64,000 bases of DNA from positions 1 through 64,000 of the forward strand of contig UQAQ01000008.1 of assembly GCA_900539115.1 (NCBI GenBank), written 5' to 3'. Numbering within the stretch: position 1 is the stretch's first letter; each line of letters opens with the position of its first letter. The position numbers and the translations under genes are program-made. The DNA is from an uncultured Roseburia sp. Lineage in GTDB: Bacteria; Bacillota; Clostridia; Lachnospirales; Lachnospiraceae. The notes beneath the pieces were generated by a model that was not told the DNA's origin, made no database searches, and saw only the letters and a program-made list of their open reading frames with translations. Below, piece after piece: positions 61,649 through 64,000 of this stretch.

Positions 61649-63187
61649 TTGAATAAAGAACTCGTTATTGTGCTTGATTTTGGCGGCCAGTACAATCAGC
61701 TGATTGCCAGACGTGTCCGAGAGTGTCATGTATACTGCGAAGTGCATCCGTACACCCTTGGAATCGATAAGATCAAGGAAATGAACCCGAAAGGGATTAT
61801 ATTTACCGGTGGACCAAATAGTGTATATGCGGAAGAATCCCCACGTTATCAGAAAGAAATTTTTGAGCTTGGTATCCCGATTCTCGGAATCTGCTATGGT
61901 TCCCAGTTGATGGCATATACGCTCGGTGGAACAGTGGAGACAGCACCTGTCAGCGAATACGGAAAGACAGAAGTCAAAGTGGACAAGTCGTCTCTCTTAT
62001 TTGGCGATGTCGAAGAAAAGACAATCTGCTGGATGAGCCACACCGATTATATCGCAAAGGCACCGGAAGGCTTTACTATCAGTGCGACGACACCTGTCTG
62101 CCCGGTAGCAGCGATGGAAATGCCTGAGAAAAAACTTTATGCAACGCAATTTCATCCCGAAGTTCTTCATACTCAGGAAGGTGTGAAGATGCTTTCCAAT
62201 TTTGTATACAAAGTCTGCGGCTGCAGCGGTGACTGGAAAATGTCTTCTTTCGTAGAAGATACCATCCGTTCCATCCGTGAAAAGGTCGGTGACGGCAAAG
62301 TGCTCTGTGCCCTTTCCGGTGGTGTCGACTCTTCCGTGGCAGCAGTCCTTCTTTCAAAGGCAATTGGCAAACAGCTGACTTGTGTCTTTGTTGATCAGGG
62401 ACTTCTGCGCAAAAATGAAGGCGATGAAGTCGAAGCTGTATTCGGCCCGGACGGCCCATACGACCTGAACTTTATCCGCGTCAACTGCCAGGAACGTTTC
62501 TATGAAAAACTTGCCGGTGTCAGTGAACCGGAAGCAAAACGTAAAATCATCGGCGAAGAATTTATCCGAGTTTTCGAAGAGGAAGCAAAGAAAATCGGAG
62601 CTGTCGATTTCTTGGTACAGGGAACGATTTACCCGGACGTGATCGAATCCGGTCTCGGTAAATCCGCAGTCATCAAGTCCCACCACAATGTCGGTGGTCT
62701 CCCGGACTGCGTTGATTTCAAAGAAATCATCGAACCTCTCCGTCTCCTTTTCAAGGACGAAGTTCGTAAAGCCGGCCGCGAACTCGGCATCCCGGAATAT
62801 CTGGTAAGCCGCCAGCCATTCCCGGGCCCGGGCCTTGGAATCCGTATCGTCGGCGAAGTAACGGCAGAAAAAGTCCGCATCGTTCAAGACGCCGACTACA
62901 TCTACCGCGACGAGATCGCCAAAGCCGGCATCGAAGGTCTCGGCCAGTACTTCGCAGCCCTTACCAACATGCGCAGCGTCGGTGTCATGGGTGACGAACG
63001 TACCTACGACTACGCCGTAGCTCTCCGCGCCGTGAACACAACCGACTTCATGACCGCCGAGTGCTCCGAAATCCCATTCGAGGTACTCCAAAAGGTAATG
63101 AACCGAATCATAAACGAGGTGAAAGGGGTCAACCGCGTAATGTACGATCTGACCAGCAAGCCACCTGGAACGATAGAGATGGAATAG
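61649..63187 (+). CDS. guaA: GMP synthase (glutamine-hydrolysing)
   Basis: The 512 residues comprise the class-I glutamine amidotransferase half (LGICYGSQLMAYTLGG with the catalytic Cys, FHPEVLHT with His and Glu), the PP-loop ATP-pyrophosphatase (ALSGGVDSSVAAVL) and the C-terminal dimer domain (SRQPFPGPGLGIRI, MTAE). It converts XMP to GMP. The start is TTG 61649, 8 bases after AAGGAGG. From about 62200 the codon third positions become much richer in C than in the first third of the gene. Confidence 0.97.
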   Translation: MNKELVIVLDFGGQYNQLIARRVRECHVYCEVHPYTLGIDKIKEMNPKGIIFTGGPNSVYAEESPRYQKEIFELGIPILGICYGSQLMAYTLGGTVETAPVSEYGKTEVKVDKSSLLFGDVEEKTICWMSHTDYIAKAPEGFTISATTPVCPVAAMEMPEKKLYATQFHPEVLHTQEGVKMLSNFVYKVCGCSGDWKMSSFVEDTIRSIREKVGDGKVLCALSGGVDSSVAAVLLSKAIGKQLTCVFVDQGLLRKNEGDEVEAVFGPDGPYDLNFIRVNCQERFYEKLAGVSEPEAKRKIIGEEFIRVFEEEAKKIGAVDFLVQGTIYPDVIESGLGKSAVIKSHHNVGGLPDCVDFKEIIEPLRLLFKDEVRKAGRELGIPEYLVSRQPFPGPGLGIRIVGEVTAEKVRIVQDADYIYRDEIAKAGIEGLGQYFAALTNMRSVGVMGDERTYDYAVALRAVNTTDFMTAECSEIPFEVLQKVMNRIINEVKGVNRVMYDLTSKPPGTIEME

Positions 63188-63226
63188 GCTACAAGCAGTG
63201 CGAATAAGTTATAGAATAAAAATATT

Positions 63227-63282
63227 AGAGACCATAAGATGGATTTTGAACTTTTAATAGCGGCATCTTATGGTCTCTTTTG
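63227..63282 (+). terminator. Strong terminator after guaA
   Basis: AGAGACCATAAGATG (63227-63241) and CATCTTATGGTCTCT (63264-63278) pair perfectly over 15 bases around a 22-base loop, followed by T-rich sequence. Confidence 0.9.
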
Positions 63283-63561
63283 TTTACAGAAAAAATAATT
63301 TTGTAATAAGATTTGTCGTTTTTTGTCGAAATTTGCGATGAAAAGATGGTGAATTTTGTAAAATGATGTGATATACTAGGAATAGATAGTATTTTAGAAA
63401 GGTAAGAAGAGGGAGCTATCAATATCAATTAATTGGAAGAGTATAAGATTATAGATTGGATCGTTCAGGATAATGCTTGTTCAAGGAAAAGATAGTTGTA
63501 GTAATTATAAAAAAGAATGTTTAGTGTTTCAAACAAAATGATAGAGAAAGTTTGTAGAAAA
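63283..63561. other. AT-rich gene-free stretch before the IS remnant
   Basis: No credible gene. The stretch has promoter-like TATACT bases (about 63374) with a ribosome-site-like GAGGGAG further on (63408-63414) but no following start codon in an open frame. It is probably decayed mobile-element or intergenic DNA. Confidence 0.4.
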
Positions 63562-63792
63562 ATGCTTAAGGATAAAATCAAGAAAGCCTTTCCCTGGGAT
63601 AATGCCTGTATTGAATCCTTTCATTCATTGATAAAGCCAGAATGGCTGAACCACTTTAAGATCGGCAAATATTGTCTGGTGTTTGAATAGGTGGAAACAT
63701 TTTATAATACTAAACGGATTCATAGTCATTGCGATTATATGTCGCCGGATGATTTTGAAAAACTGTATCATCAGACAAATTCGAAGTTGTAG
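63562..63792 (+). pseudogene. Decayed C-terminus of an IS3-family transposase (OrfB)
   Basis: Reading from 63562 gives about 76 codons that match the end of an IS3/IS150-group integrase-fold transposase: PWDNACIESFHSLIKPEWL (WDNA motif and catalytic Glu in the IESF context), then VETFYNTKRIHSHCDYMSP. A TAG stop at 63688-63690 interrupts the frame, and the real end is TAG at 63790-63792. The first about 200 codons of the transposase are absent. The following bases (AATCCTGACATAGGACTA near 63826-63845) may include the element's right terminal repeat. Confidence 0.8.
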
Positions 63793-63861
63793 GCAAGTTA
63801 GAATAAGAAAACTTATTTTAATTTGTGCTAAATCCTGACATAGGACTAGAGGAGGTATAGA

Positions 63862-64000
63862 ATGTTTATTAGAAAAGTCAAAATTCATAATTTTAAATGC
63901 TATAGAGATTTTGAAATTACTCTTGAAGAAGGTTTAAATATTGTTGTAGGAGATAATGAAGCAGGAAAGTCTACAATACTAGAAGCTATAAATCTGGCAC
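63862..64000 (+). CDS. AAA ATPase, OLD/GajA-like N-terminus (partial)
   Basis: An ATG after AGGAGG opens a frame of 46 codons that runs off the window. FIRKVKIHNFKCYRDFEI and VVGDNEAGKSTILEAINLA match the start and Walker A of SMC-like ATPases of the OLD nuclease/GajA/RecF type. With only the N-terminus visible, OLD nuclease, Gabija GajA, a Septu/retron ATPase or an unrelated SMC-like protein are all possible. It follows a dead IS element. Confidence 0.7.
   Translation, partial: MFIRKVKIHNFKCYRDFEITLEEGLNIVVGDNEAGKSTILEAINLA

Noticed and set aside
62354..63091. A 245-codon antisense frame in guaA
   Set aside because: Explained by the strong third-base C bias of guaA, which removes stops on the other strand.

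Overview
The window is 64 kb of a low-to-mid GC Firmicute chromosome. Gene content and order point to the Lachnospiraceae, near the plant-fibre degraders such as Roseburia or Butyrivibrio. The evidence is a polyspecific hemicellulose gene set (GH10, GH11, GH115, UxaC), [FeFe]-hydrogenase maturases, reverse rubrerythrin, Lys-rich Ig-like surface modules and Lachnospiraceae-type small proteins. Genus and species cannot be fixed from sequence reading alone.

Layout. 1-2.6 kb: the 3' end of a 23S rRNA gene followed directly by tRNA-Asn with no 5S gene, then an ADP-ribosylglycohydrolase and a NADAR-family protein, then a decayed transposase-like fragment. 2.7-5.1 kb: a Fur/PerR-type regulator with its own palindromic operator, reverse rubrerythrin, a small XRE regulator and hydE (redox and anaerobic metabolism). 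5.2-7.3 kb (minus): a secreted CotH-type protein. 7.4-13.1 kb: core replication and translation genes (DUF951, rpsF-ssb-rpsR, gdpP-rplI-dnaB). The gdpP transcript has a remarkable leader of tandem hairpins. 13.2-16.4 kb: a MerR regulator, a highly expressed Ig-like exported protein and a cytoplasmic GH13 amylase (minus). 16.6-24.4 kb: an efflux-type ABC system with three adaptor lipoproteins, one large FtsX-type permease and two ATPases, one of which carries a C-terminal AbrB-like domain. 24.5-37.2 kb: a polysaccharide deacetylase, then uxaC, a GH115 alpha-glucuronidase, two GH10 xylanases, potABCD and a flavoprotein, packed with almost no gaps.

37.2-46.7 kb: the carbon-control and envelope cluster hprK-glcK-murB-rapZ-whiA-crh-like, then dnaE and pfkA. 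46.7-49.8 kb: a divergent pair of small charged proteins, an unrecognised short structured RNA, a TM1266-type regulator and hydG. 49.9-53.8 kb: a KDPG aldolase fused to a VOC-like domain (minus), then a small gene-truA-small gene-M18 aminopeptidase run. 53.9-61.6 kb: a membrane pseudokinase, a secreted GH11 xylanase with a xylan-binding domain, and a giant 1636-residue flagellin. 61.6-64 kb: guaA, a decayed IS3-family transposase and the first 46 codons of an OLD/GajA-like ATPase that runs off the window.

How the genes fit together. Secreted GH11 and GH10 enzymes would cut glucuronoxylan outside the cell. Imported aldouronic fragments would be trimmed by cytoplasmic GH115. UxaC would take the freed glucuronate toward KDG, and the KDPG aldolase would finish the route. 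HprK and the Crh-like protein sense glycolytic state alongside glucokinase and PfkA. The strongest candidates for something new are the giant modular flagellin, the covarying tandem-hairpin leader of gdpP, the short terminated RNA upstream of hydG, and the three-adaptor ABC system with an AbrB-tailed ATPase.
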